Positions 51,631 through 60,073 of a stretch of 64,000 nt of DNA are shown piece after piece. Below the pieces are notes generated by a model. It made no database searches and had not been told where the DNA came from. It saw nothing but the letters and a program-made list of their open reading frames with translations. The stretch is from Paraplanobispora takensis. GTDB taxonomy: Bacteria > Actinomycetota > Actinomycetes > Streptosporangiales > Streptosporangiaceae. Where the stretch lies: positions 238,925 through 302,924 of the forward strand of contig NZ_BOOK01000016.1 in NCBI RefSeq assembly GCF_016863195.1, written 5' to 3'. How positions within the stretch are numbered: position 1 is the stretch's first letter; every line of letters starts with the position of its first letter. The position numbers and the translations under genes were made by a program.

Positions 51631-52598
51631 AGCGCGTGCTGATGCTGGCGACCGGGGACGTCATGTCCTACTCGCGGGGTCCCGGCCGTCCGGGCGTCGC
51701 GACCGGGGCCGAGCTCCTGGAGACCATCCCCGACGGGGCGCTGCCCGCCGACGTGACGGTCGAGGACGTGATGACGGGGCCCAGCTGGGACATGACGCCC
51801 TCGACCATGCTGCAGCTGGCCCGCCGGGCCCGGTCGGCCATCCTGGACGACGGGTTCGACGGCGTGGTGATCACCCACGGCACCGACGTCCTGGAGGAGA
51901 CCGCGTTCCTGGCGGACCTGATGGCGGGTGAGGCGGCCTCCCGGGGCGGCATCGTCCTGACCGGGGCCGTGCGCTGCCTGGACGAGCTGTCCAGCGACGG
52001 GCCGCGCAACCTGGCCTCCGCCGTCACGGCCGCCGCCCATCCCGCGCTGCGCGGGGCCGGCGCCGTCGCCTGCCTCAACGACGAGTTGCACGCCGCGCGC
52101 TGGGTCACCCACGTCGACGCCGTGAGCCTGGCGGCCTTCTCCTCGGCGCCCCACCCGGTGCTCGGGCACGTGGCCGGGGGAAGGGCCGTCATCGAGACCG
52201 CCCCGCCCCCCAGGCCGCCCCACGTCACGGGTGAGCCGGAGACCGACGTCGCCCTGATCAAGACCTATCCCGACATCGATCCGGTCCTGCTCACCGCGAT
52301 CGTGGACGCGGGGGCCCGGGGCATCGTCCTGGAGGGCACCGGCGCCGGCAACGTGCCCGTCGGGCTGCTGACCGCCATCGACGAGCTCACCGACTGGGGC
52401 GTCCCCGTCGTGGTCGCCTCGCGCTGCCGTACCGCGCCGGCCCCTCTCGGGGAGCTGGAGTTCGGCCTGGGCCTGGCCGCCAAGGTCGGCGCGATCGGGG
52501 CCCGGGGCCTGGCCCCGGCCAAGGCACGCGTCGCCCTCATGGTCGCCCTCGGATCCGGCGGTCCGAAGGCCGTACGCGAGTGGTTCGACAGGTTGTGA
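51627..52598 (+). CDS. L-asparaginase
   Basis: GTG 51627 overlaps the previous stop; 323 residues. The type I/II asparaginase fold is shown by the N-terminal catalytic-Thr segment VLMLATGDVMSYSRG (usually TGGTI), the second active-site segment VVITHGTDVLEETAFLADL with Thr-Asp, and GIVLEGTGAGNVP near the C-terminal domain. The first motif is altered (TGD for TGG), otherwise all expected residues are there. No signal peptide, so cytoplasmic. It is the last gene of the Clp-N operon. Confidence 0.9.
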   Translation: MKRVLMLATGDVMSYSRGPGRPGVATGAELLETIPDGALPADVTVEDVMTGPSWDMTPSTMLQLARRARSAILDDGFDGVVITHGTDVLEETAFLADLMAGEAASRGGIVLTGAVRCLDELSSDGPRNLASAVTAAAHPALRGAGAVACLNDELHAARWVTHVDAVSLAAFSSAPHPVLGHVAGGRAVIETAPPPRPPHVTGEPETDVALIKTYPDIDPVLLTAIVDAGARGIVLEGTGAGNVPVGLLTAIDELTDWGVPVVVASRCRTAPAPLGELEFGLGLAAKVGAIGARGLAPAKARVALMVALGSGGPKAVREWFDRL

Positions 52599-52792
52599 GA
52601 GTACGGCCCGCCGTCCCGTGAAGCGGCGCCGCGGGGCCCGCTCCGGCGGGCCCCCGGAGATGTGGTAGGGGCGGTTGTCTGAAACTTTCATCGGGTCGCG
52701 GAGGCGTTCGCTCAGGTCAGGGGTGAGAAAGTCCTCACAACGGGTTCGCCGGGAGGCGGGACGCTGTACACCTGCCGGAAACATCCGGACTA

Positions 52793-52806
52793 TGGGAGCG
52801 CTCCCA
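52793..52806. promoter_or_regulatory. CebR box
   Basis: TGGGAGCGCTCCCA is the perfect 14-bp palindrome bound by CebR, the cellobiose/cellotriose-responsive LacI-family repressor of Streptomyces. It is 24 bp upstream of the cellulase start, overlapping its promoter region. Confidence 0.92.
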
Positions 52807-52829
52807 CCCCTCGTCTGGAGATGACATCC

Positions 52830-55139
52830 ATGAGAGCTCATCCGCGCCGCCATGTCTGGCGGAACCGGGCTGCGACGACGGCGGCCGTCCTGGTGGCCGC
52901 CGCCGGCCTCGCCACCGGTCAGGCGGCCACGGCCCACGCGGCCGTCGCCTGCGACGTCGCCTACTCCACCAACGACTGGCAGGGCGGCTTCACCGCCAAC
53001 GTGACCATCAAGAACCTCGGCGACGCGCTCAACGGCTGGACCCTCGGCTTCACCTTCACCGGCGGCCAGAAACTCCAGCAGGGCTGGTCGGCGACCTGGG
53101 CCCAGGACAGCGCGAACAAGGTCACCGCGAAGAGCCTCGACTGGAACGCCAGGCTCGCCACCGGCGCCTCCACGAGCATCGGCTTCAACGGTTCGTGGTC
53201 GGGCTCGAACCCCAAGCCCACCGACTTCACCGTCAACGGCGTCTCCTGCGGCGGCCAGCCGCCGGTCAACCAGGCTCCCACCGTCAGCCTGACCAGCCCG
53301 GCCGGCGGCTCCTCGCACGCCACGGGCGCGGCCGTACCGCTGGCCGCGACGGCCTCCGACGACGGCGCCGTCAGCAAGGTCGAGTTCTACGTCGACGGCA
53401 ACCTGGTGAACACCGACACCAGCGCCCCCTACTCCTACTCCGCCACGGGGCTGGCCGCCGGATCCCACACCGCCAAGGCCAAGGCCTACGACAACGGCAC
53501 CCCGGTCCTGAGCAAGGAGAGCGCCGAGGTCCCCTTCACCGTGGGCGGCGGCACCGGCACCCCCTCGGTGGTCGCCTCCGCCACCTCGGTCAGCGTCCCC
53601 GAGGGCGGCAGCAAGACCGTGGGCTTCAAGCTCAGCCAGGCGCCGTCGGGCGACGTCACGGTCAACCTGAGCAAGACCGGTGACTCGAACATCACCATCA
53701 CGCCCTCCACGCTGACCTTCACCACCGCCAACTGGAACACGGCGCAGAACGTGACGGTCTCCGCCTCCGAGGACACCGACGAGACCGACGGCACCGCCAC
53801 CATCTCGGCCGCCGCCTCCGGGCACACCGGCGTCTCGGTCACCGCGACCGAGGAGGACAACGACGGTGACACGCCGCCGGTCGGCGAGCACGTCGACAAC
53901 CCCTACGACGGGGCCACCGGCTACGTGAACCCGAACTGGTCGGCCAAGGCCGCCGCCGAGCCGGGCGGCGCCGCGGTGGCGAACACCTCCACCGGCGTGT
54001 GGCTGGACCGCATCGCCGCCATCGAGGGTTCCTCCTCCGCCATGGGCCTGCGCGCCCACCTGGAGGAGGCGCTGAAGCAGGACGCCGCCAACGGCAGCAA
54101 GCCGCTGACGATCCAGTTCGTCATCTACAACCTGCCCAACCGCGACTGCTCGGCCCTGGCCTCCAACGGTGAGCTGCTCATCTCGCAGAACGGCCTGAAC
54201 CGCTACAAGAACGAGTACATCGACCCGATCGCCGACATCCTGGACGACCCCAAGTACGCGGCGCTGCGCATCGTGACGATCATCGAGATCGACTCGCTGC
54301 CGAACCTGGTCACCAACCTCAACGTGGCCAAGTGCCAGGAGGCCAAGGACAGCGGCGCCTACGTCAACGGCATCCGCTACGCCCTGGACAAGCTGCACGC
54401 CATCTCGAACGTCTACACCTACATCGACGCCGCCCACCACGGCTGGATCGGCTGGGACACGAACTTCGGCCCGTCCGCCGAGCTGTTCGCCACCACCGTC
54501 TCCGGCACCGCCAAGGGCTTCGAGAGCGTCGACGGCTTCATCACCAACACCGCCAACTACTCGGCGCTGCGGGAGCCGCACTTCACCATCAACACCACCG
54601 TCAACGGCCAGACGGTCCGCCAGTCCGACTGGGTCGACTGGAACTTCTACGTCGACGAGCTCACCTTCGCCCAGGCCTTCCGTCAGGAGCTGATCCGGCG
54701 GGGCTTCAAGTCGAACATCGGCATGCTGATCGACACCTCCCGCAACGGCTGGGGCGGCACCGCCCGCCCGGCGGCGCCCAGCACCTCCACCAACGTGAAC
54801 ACCTTCGTCGACCAGTCCCGGGTCGACCGTCGCATCCACGCCGGCAACTGGTGCAACCAGAGCGGCGCGGGTCTCGGCGAGCGGCCGCAGGCCAACCCGG
54901 CTGCGGGTCTGGACGCCTACGTCTGGATCAAGCCTCCGGGCGAGTCGGACGGCTCCAGCAAGCTCATCCCGAACGACGAGGGCAAGGGCTTCGACCGGAT
55001 GTGCGACCCGACCTACGAGGGCAACGAGCGCAACGGCAACAGCATGAGCGGCGCCCTTCCGGACGCCCCGATCTCCGGGCAGTGGTTCTCCGCGCAGTTC
55101 CGCGAGCTGCTGAAGAACGCCTACCCGCCCGTCCAGTAA
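52830..55139 (+). CDS. GH6 cellulase with N-terminal CBM2
   Basis: ATG 52830 (GGAG nine bases upstream; the ATG at 52821 is too close) gives 769 residues: signal peptide (about 1-37), CBM2 cellulose-binding module (about 38-138; ACDVAYSTNDWQGGFTANVT), an Ig-like domain (about 145-235; VSKVEFYVDGNLVNTD), a Calx-beta-like domain (about 245-345), and a GH6 catalytic domain (about 350-765; VWLDRIAAIEGS, catalytic-acid region IVTIIEIDSLPNLV, DAAHHGWIGWDTNF). Probably an exo-acting cellobiohydrolase or endoglucanase. Its CebR box shows induction by cello-oligosaccharides. Two strong hairpins end the transcript. Confidence 0.95.
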   Translation: MRAHPRRHVWRNRAATTAAVLVAAAGLATGQAATAHAAVACDVAYSTNDWQGGFTANVTIKNLGDALNGWTLGFTFTGGQKLQQGWSATWAQDSANKVTAKSLDWNARLATGASTSIGFNGSWSGSNPKPTDFTVNGVSCGGQPPVNQAPTVSLTSPAGGSSHATGAAVPLAATASDDGAVSKVEFYVDGNLVNTDTSAPYSYSATGLAAGSHTAKAKAYDNGTPVLSKESAEVPFTVGGGTGTPSVVASATSVSVPEGGSKTVGFKLSQAPSGDVTVNLSKTGDSNITITPSTLTFTTANWNTAQNVTVSASEDTDETDGTATISAAASGHTGVSVTATEEDNDGDTPPVGEHVDNPYDGATGYVNPNWSAKAAAEPGGAAVANTSTGVWLDRIAAIEGSSSAMGLRAHLEEALKQDAANGSKPLTIQFVIYNLPNRDCSALASNGELLISQNGLNRYKNEYIDPIADILDDPKYAALRIVTIIEIDSLPNLVTNLNVAKCQEAKDSGAYVNGIRYALDKLHAISNVYTYIDAAHHGWIGWDTNFGPSAELFATTVSGTAKGFESVDGFITNTANYSALREPHFTINTTVNGQTVRQSDWVDWNFYVDELTFAQAFRQELIRRGFKSNIGMLIDTSRNGWGGTARPAAPSTSTNVNTFVDQSRVDRRIHAGNWCNQSGAGLGERPQANPAAGLDAYVWIKPPGESDGSSKLIPNDEGKGFDRMCDPTYEGNERNGNSMSGALPDAPISGQWFSAQFRELLKNAYPPVQ

Positions 55140-55146
55140 TCCCACC

Positions 55147-55170
55147 GGCCGGGACCCGCGGGTCCCGGCC
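55147..55170 (+). terminator. First hairpin after cellulase gene
   Basis: A 24-bp perfect palindrome, arms GGCCGGGACCC and GGGTCCCGGCC with a 2-base centre, starts eight bases after the stop. Confidence 0.7.
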
Positions 55171-55180
55171 CCGCACACCC

Positions 55181-55217
55181 GGCCCCGCCGCCCTCCGTCG
55201 AGAGGGGCGGCGGGGCC
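55181..55217 (+). terminator. Second hairpin after cellulase gene
   Basis: A 12-bp perfect stem (GGCCCCGCCGCC with GGCGGCGGGGCC) with a 13-base loop. It lies 10 bp after the first hairpin, and the pair is a strong tandem terminator. The palindrome CCAATATTGG (55221-55230) follows directly. Confidence 0.75.
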
Positions 55218-55307
55218 GTACCAATATTGGGATGCGGTCCACCGGCGAGTCGGGCACCATGGGCGGTCGGCTCCTGACTTGCGGGCCGAAAGTATCCTGG
55301 TTGCAGT

Positions 55308-58300
55308 ATGGGAACACCTTCGTTGACATCTCCGCTCGCCGATCTCCACACCCGTCTCCCCGAGCTGACGCTCCGCGACCAGCGACGGCTGGGACGGCGG
55401 CTCGACGGCGCCCGGAAGGTGCGGAACCGCTCCGCGCAGCAGAAGATCGCCGAGGAGATCGGCGCCGACATCGAGCGGGCCGAGCGGCGGATCGCCGAGC
55501 GCCGCGCGGCCGTGCCTACGGTGACCTATCCGGAGGCGCTGCCGGTCAGCCAGCGCAGGGACGACATCCTGGAGGCCATCCGCGACCACCAGGTGGTGAT
55601 CGTCGCCGGTGAGACGGGCTCGGGCAAGACCACCCAGCTGCCGAAGATCTGCCTGGAGCTGGGCCGGGGGGTCAAGGGGCTGATCGGGCACACCCAGCCC
55701 CGCCGGATCGCGGCCAGGACCGTGGCCGAGCGCGTGGCCGAGGAGCTCGACACCCCGCTCGGCGACGCGGTGGGCTACAAGGTGCGCTTCACCGACCAGG
55801 CGAGCGACAGCACCCTCGTCAAGGTCATGACGGACGGCATCCTCCTGGCCGAACTGCAGAGCGACCGCGACCTCGCCCAGTACGACACGCTGATCATCGA
55901 TGAGGCGCACGAGCGCAGCCTCAACATCGACTTCATCCTCGGCTATCTCAAGCAGCTCCTGCCCCGCCGCCCCGACCTGAAGTTGATCATCACCTCGGCG
56001 ACCATCGACCCGGAGCGCTTCTCCCGGCACTTCGGAGAGGCCCCGATCGTGGAGGTCTCCGGCCGGACCTACCCCGTCGAGGTGCGCTACCGGCCGGTCG
56101 GCGAGGACGACGACCAGATCCAGGCCATCGGCGACGCGGTCGACGAGCTGTGCCTGGAGGGGCCCGGCGACATCCTGGTCTTCCTCAGCGGCGAGCGGGA
56201 GATCCGCGACACCGCCGACGCGCTGGCCAAACGCAAGGACGTCGAGGTCCTGCCGCTGTACGCCCGGCTGTCGGCCGCCGAGCAGCACAAGGTCTTCCAG
56301 CCGCACCGGGGCCGCCGCGTCGTGCTGGCCACCAACGTGGCCGAGACCTCGCTGACCGTGCCGGGCATCAAATACGTGGTCGACCCCGGCTTCGCCCGCA
56401 TCTCCCGCTACAGCCACCGCACCAAGGTCCAGCGCCTGCCGATCGAGGCCATCTCGCAGGCCTCGGCCAACCAGCGCAAGGGCCGCTGCGGCCGCGTCTC
56501 CGAGGGCGTGTGCATCCGGCTCTACGAGGAGGAGGACTTCCTCGCCCGGCCGGAGTTCACCGATCCGGAGATCCTGCGCACCAACCTCGCCTCGGTCATC
56601 CTGCAGATGACCTCCATCGGCCTGGGCGACATCGCCGCCTTCCCGTTCGTCGAGCCGCCGGACCAGCGCCAGGTCAAGGACGGCATGGACCTGCTGCGCG
56701 AGCTGGGCGCCTTCGACGAGGCCAGGCGCATCACCCCGCTGGGCCGCAAGCTCGCCGGGCTCCCGGTGGACCCGCGCCTGGCCCGGATGGTGCTGGAGGC
56801 CGACCACAACGGCTGCGTGCGCGAGGTCATGGTCATCGCCGCCGCCCTGTCCATCCAGGACCCGCGCGAGCGCCCGGCCGACAAGCAGCAGGCCGCCGAC
56901 GAGATGCACCGGCGCTTCGCCGACAAGGAGTCGGACTTCGTCTCCTACCTGAACCTGTGGAACTATCTGCAGGAGCAGCAGAAGGAGCTGTCCTCCAGCG
57001 CCTTCCGCCGGTTGTGCAAGGCCGAGTTCCTCAACTACCTGCGCGTACGCGAGTGGCAGGACGTCTACAGCCAGCTGCGGCAGATGTCGAAGTCCCTGGG
57101 CGTCACGCTCAACAGCACCCCCGGCGACGAGCAGAAGATCCACGTCTCCCTGCTGTCCGGCCTGCTGTCGCACCTCGGCGTCAAGGACATCGACAAGAAG
57201 GGCCCTCAGGAGGGGCAGCGCCGTCCGATCACCGAGCCGCGCCGGCCGTTCACGGAGTATGTCGGCGCCCGCAACGCCCGCTTCGCCATCTTCCCCGGCT
57301 CCGCGCTGGCCAGGAAGCAGCCGCTGTGGGTGATGTCGGCCGAGCTGGTGGAGACCTCCCGGCTCTGGGCCCGGGTCAACGCCAAGATCGAGCCCGAGTG
57401 GGTCGAGCCGCTGGCCCAGCACCTGATCAAGCGCACCTACTCCGAGCCGCACTGGGAGAAGAAACAGGCCTCCGTCGTGGCCTACGAGAAGGTCACCCTG
57501 TACGGCGTGCCGATCGTGGCCCAGCGCAAGGTCAACTACGGCCGCATCGACCCGGAGACGAGCCGCGAGCTGTTCATCCGGCACGCCCTGGTCGAGGGCG
57601 ACTGGGAGACCCACCACGCCTTCTTCAAGGAGAACCGCAAGCTCCTGGAGGAGGTCGAGGAGCTGGAGGAGCGCGCCCGCCGCCGCGACATCCTCGTCGA
57701 CGACGAGACGCTGTTCGACTTCTACGACCAGCGCGTCGGCCAGGACGTCGTCTCCGGGCGCCACTTCGACTCCTGGTGGAAGAAGGCCAAGCAGGCCGAC
57801 CCCGACCTGCTCAGCTTCGAGAAGTCGATGCTCATCAGCGAGACGGCCGGGGACGTCAGCCAGCGCGACTACCCCGACGTCTGGAGGCAGGGCGGGCTGC
57901 GCTTCCCGCTGACCTACCAGTTCGAGCCCGGCGCCGACGCCGACGGCGTCACCGCGCACATCCCGCTCTCGCTGCTCAACCAGGTCAACGTCGAGGGCTT
58001 CGACTGGCAGATCCCGGGCCTGCGCGAGGAACTGCTCACCGCGCTGATCCGCTCCCTGCCCAAGAACATCCGGCGCAACTTCGTGCCCGCCCCCAACTAC
58101 GCCAAGCAGGTGCTCCAGCGGGCCAAGCCCACCCAGGAGCCGCTGCTGGCCGTACTGGAGCGGGAACTGCTGAACCTCACCGGCATCCAGATCCCCCGCG
58201 AGGCCTGGCAGCTCGACAACGTCCCCGACCACCTGAAGATCACCTTCCGGGTGATCGACGGACGCAAGCACAAGCTCGCCGAGAGCAAGGACCTGGCCGA

Positions 58301-59222
58301 GCTCAAGCGGCGCCTGGCCCCCAAGCTCCGCCAGACCCTCTCCAAGGCCGCAGGAATGGAGCAGTCGGGCCTGACCAGCTGGAGCCTGGGAGAGCTGCCC
58401 AAGACCTTCGAGCAGCGCAAGATGAAGGCCTACCCGGCGCTGGCCGACGAGGGCTCCAGCGTGGCCGTGCGCATGTTCGAGACCGAGGCCGAACAGCGCC
58501 GCGCCATGTGGGAGGGCACCCGCAGGCTGCTGCTGCTCAACACCACCTCCCCGGCCAAGTGGGTCCTGGGCCGCCTGGACAATCAGGCCAAGCTGACCCT
58601 CAGCCGCAGCCCGCACGCGGGCGCCGCCGCGCTGTTCGACGACTGCATCGCCTGCGCCGCCGACAAGCTCATGGCAGAGTACGGCGGGCCGGTCTGGGAC
58701 GAGTCGGCCTTCACCACCCTGCACGACAAGGTCCGCGCCGAGCTGTTCGACACCACCGCCGAGGTCGTCGACCGGGTCAGGGCCATCCTGGCGGTCTGGC
58801 ACACTCTGAGCACCCGCCTGGGCGAGGCGCGCTCCAACCCTGCGGTGGAGGACGTCCGCGACCAGGTCGCCAACCTGGTCTATCCCGGGTTCGTCACCGC
58901 CACGGGCCACAAGCGCCTGCCCGACCTGCTGCGCTATCTGAAGGCGGCCGAGCGCCGGCTGGACAAGCTCCCCGACGACCCGTACCGCGACGAGGAGCGC
59001 ATGCACAAGGTCCACGACGTCGAGGACGACTATCACGACCTGCTGGACAAGCTCCCGCCCGCCCGCCGCGGCGACGACGAGGTCCGCCAGATCCGCTGGA
59101 TGATCGAGGAACTCCGGGTGAGCTACTTCGCCCAGACCCTCGGCACGCCGTACTCCATCTCCGACAAGCGCATCCGCAAGGCGATGGAGGGCATCGACCT
59201 GGGCAGTTCCTTCCAGCGCTAG
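55308..59222 (+). CDS. hrpA: ATP-dependent RNA helicase HrpA
   Basis: 1304 residues, the usual length for HrpA. Walker A AGETGSGKTTQLPK (about 101-109), DEAH box LIIDEAHERSLN (about 198-201), motif III TSATI, and motif VI QRKGRCGRVS, then HA2 and OB regions, and a long DUF3418 C-terminal part (about 700-1290) that marks HrpA. It unwinds RNA in the cytoplasm; E. coli HrpA acts on fimbrial mRNA and stalled or collided ribosomes. TATCCT with 9 bases before ATG 55308 suggests a nearly leaderless transcript. It is a single gene. Confidence 0.96.
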   Translation: MGTPSLTSPLADLHTRLPELTLRDQRRLGRRLDGARKVRNRSAQQKIAEEIGADIERAERRIAERRAAVPTVTYPEALPVSQRRDDILEAIRDHQVVIVAGETGSGKTTQLPKICLELGRGVKGLIGHTQPRRIAARTVAERVAEELDTPLGDAVGYKVRFTDQASDSTLVKVMTDGILLAELQSDRDLAQYDTLIIDEAHERSLNIDFILGYLKQLLPRRPDLKLIITSATIDPERFSRHFGEAPIVEVSGRTYPVEVRYRPVGEDDDQIQAIGDAVDELCLEGPGDILVFLSGEREIRDTADALAKRKDVEVLPLYARLSAAEQHKVFQPHRGRRVVLATNVAETSLTVPGIKYVVDPGFARISRYSHRTKVQRLPIEAISQASANQRKGRCGRVSEGVCIRLYEEEDFLARPEFTDPEILRTNLASVILQMTSIGLGDIAAFPFVEPPDQRQVKDGMDLLRELGAFDEARRITPLGRKLAGLPVDPRLARMVLEADHNGCVREVMVIAAALSIQDPRERPADKQQAADEMHRRFADKESDFVSYLNLWNYLQEQQKELSSSAFRRLCKAEFLNYLRVREWQDVYSQLRQMSKSLGVTLNSTPGDEQKIHVSLLSGLLSHLGVKDIDKKGPQEGQRRPITEPRRPFTEYVGARNARFAIFPGSALARKQPLWVMSAELVETSRLWARVNAKIEPEWVEPLAQHLIKRTYSEPHWEKKQASVVAYEKVTLYGVPIVAQRKVNYGRIDPETSRELFIRHALVEGDWETHHAFFKENRKLLEEVEELEERARRRDILVDDETLFDFYDQRVGQDVVSGRHFDSWWKKAKQADPDLLSFEKSMLISETAGDVSQRDYPDVWRQGGLRFPLTYQFEPGADADGVTAHIPLSLLNQVNVEGFDWQIPGLREELLTALIRSLPKNIRRNFVPAPNYAKQVLQRAKPTQEPLLAVLERELLNLTGIQIPREAWQLDNVPDHLKITFRVIDGRKHKLAESKDLAELKRRLAPKLRQTLSKAAGMEQSGLTSWSLGELPKTFEQRKMKAYPALADEGSSVAVRMFETEAEQRRAMWEGTRRLLLLNTTSPAKWVLGRLDNQAKLTLSRSPHAGAAALFDDCIACAADKLMAEYGGPVWDESAFTTLHDKVRAELFDTTAEVVDRVRAILAVWHTLSTRLGEARSNPAVEDVRDQVANLVYPGFVTATGHKRLPDLLRYLKAAERRLDKLPDDPYRDEERMHKVHDVEDDYHDLLDKLPPARRGDDEVRQIRWMIEELRVSYFAQTLGTPYSISDKRIRKAMEGIDLGSSFQR

Positions 59223-59299
59223 CACGGTGAGCGGTGCCCGCCCCCGGTGAACGCCGCCCGCGTTCGCGGTGCGGACGTCTTCCAGGGGACGGGCAAGCG

Positions 59300-60070
59300 T
59301 CAGACGTTCTCCTCCACGGGGGCGAACAACGAGTCCGGGTCGGGCGGCGGCAGCGGGAGACCGAGGCGATCGAAGGACTGGCGCAGCGCGCTCTCGCTGG
59401 TGAGCACCATGTCGTAGACGTTCGCCGACGTCTGGGTAGAGATGATCTTCGCAAGTAGGTCGAGCAGGTCGCGAGCGCTCTTGTGCCGATCGTCGATCAT
59501 GCTCTCGAAGACGGCGGCGGCGTTCTGCGGGGCCGCTCCCAGCTTGAGCGCGTAGCGGGCCATCCAACCGCTCTCCATCGCCTCGGAGAGGAACCGCTCG
59601 CACGCTACCCGGGAGTCGTGGAGCGCTCGCATGCGCCGCTCGACTTCCTCGGCCTCCGCCTCGATCGTGAACATCTCGCGGAGATGTCTCCGCCTGGCCT
59701 CCTTCACCTCCTCCGGCAGGGTGAGCTCCGCGTCGGCGCGCCATCCGGGCAGGAGCGGATCGGGATCGGACATCTCGTGATCCAGACAGGTGTTCACCTC
59801 CTGCTCTGCGGCGTCCAGATCGAAGATCGAATGCCTCCGGGTCGTGGAGCGCACGCTCCTGCGGACGGCTTCCCGGAGTTGCTCCTTCCGCTCGGGGGAC
59901 AGGCTCCACAGGGAGAGGTTCTTGCGCTTGGAGCCGGGAACCCGCGACAACTTCACTGTGACCGAGAAGTCGAAGGTGTCGCCGTGCGAGGGGGAGGTGA
60001 AGGACAGCGTGGTCTCGTCCTTGTGCTCCGGCCCTCCCGGGAGACTGTAGTGGCTGTAGAGAAGCCCCAT
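59300..60070 (-). CDS. Beta-head plus helical-tail protein of the cyclase/STAND operon
   Basis: ATG 60070 is three bases after the stop of the P-loop gene. 256 residues. A beta-rich head (about 15-50; TTLSFTSPSHGDTFDFSVTV), a helical middle (about 60-100; SVRSTTRRHSIFDLDAAEQE), and a long charged helix (about 115-160; EEVKEARRRHLREMFTIEAE) with a helical end. This outline resembles SPFH/band-7-like proteins, but I am not sure. No membrane segment. As the last gene of the operon it may be the output or structural partner of the system. Confidence 0.7.
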   Translation of the reverse strand: MGLLYSHYSLPGGPEHKDETTLSFTSPSHGDTFDFSVTVKLSRVPGSKRKNLSLWSLSPERKEQLREAVRRSVRSTTRRHSIFDLDAAEQEVNTCLDHEMSDPDPLLPGWRADAELTLPEEVKEARRRHLREMFTIEAEAEEVERRMRALHDSRVACERFLSEAMESGWMARYALKLGAAPQNAAAVFESMIDDRHKSARDLLDLLAKIISTQTSANVYDMVLTSESALRQSFDRLGLPLPPPDPDSLFAPVEENV

Positions 60071-60073
60071 GCG

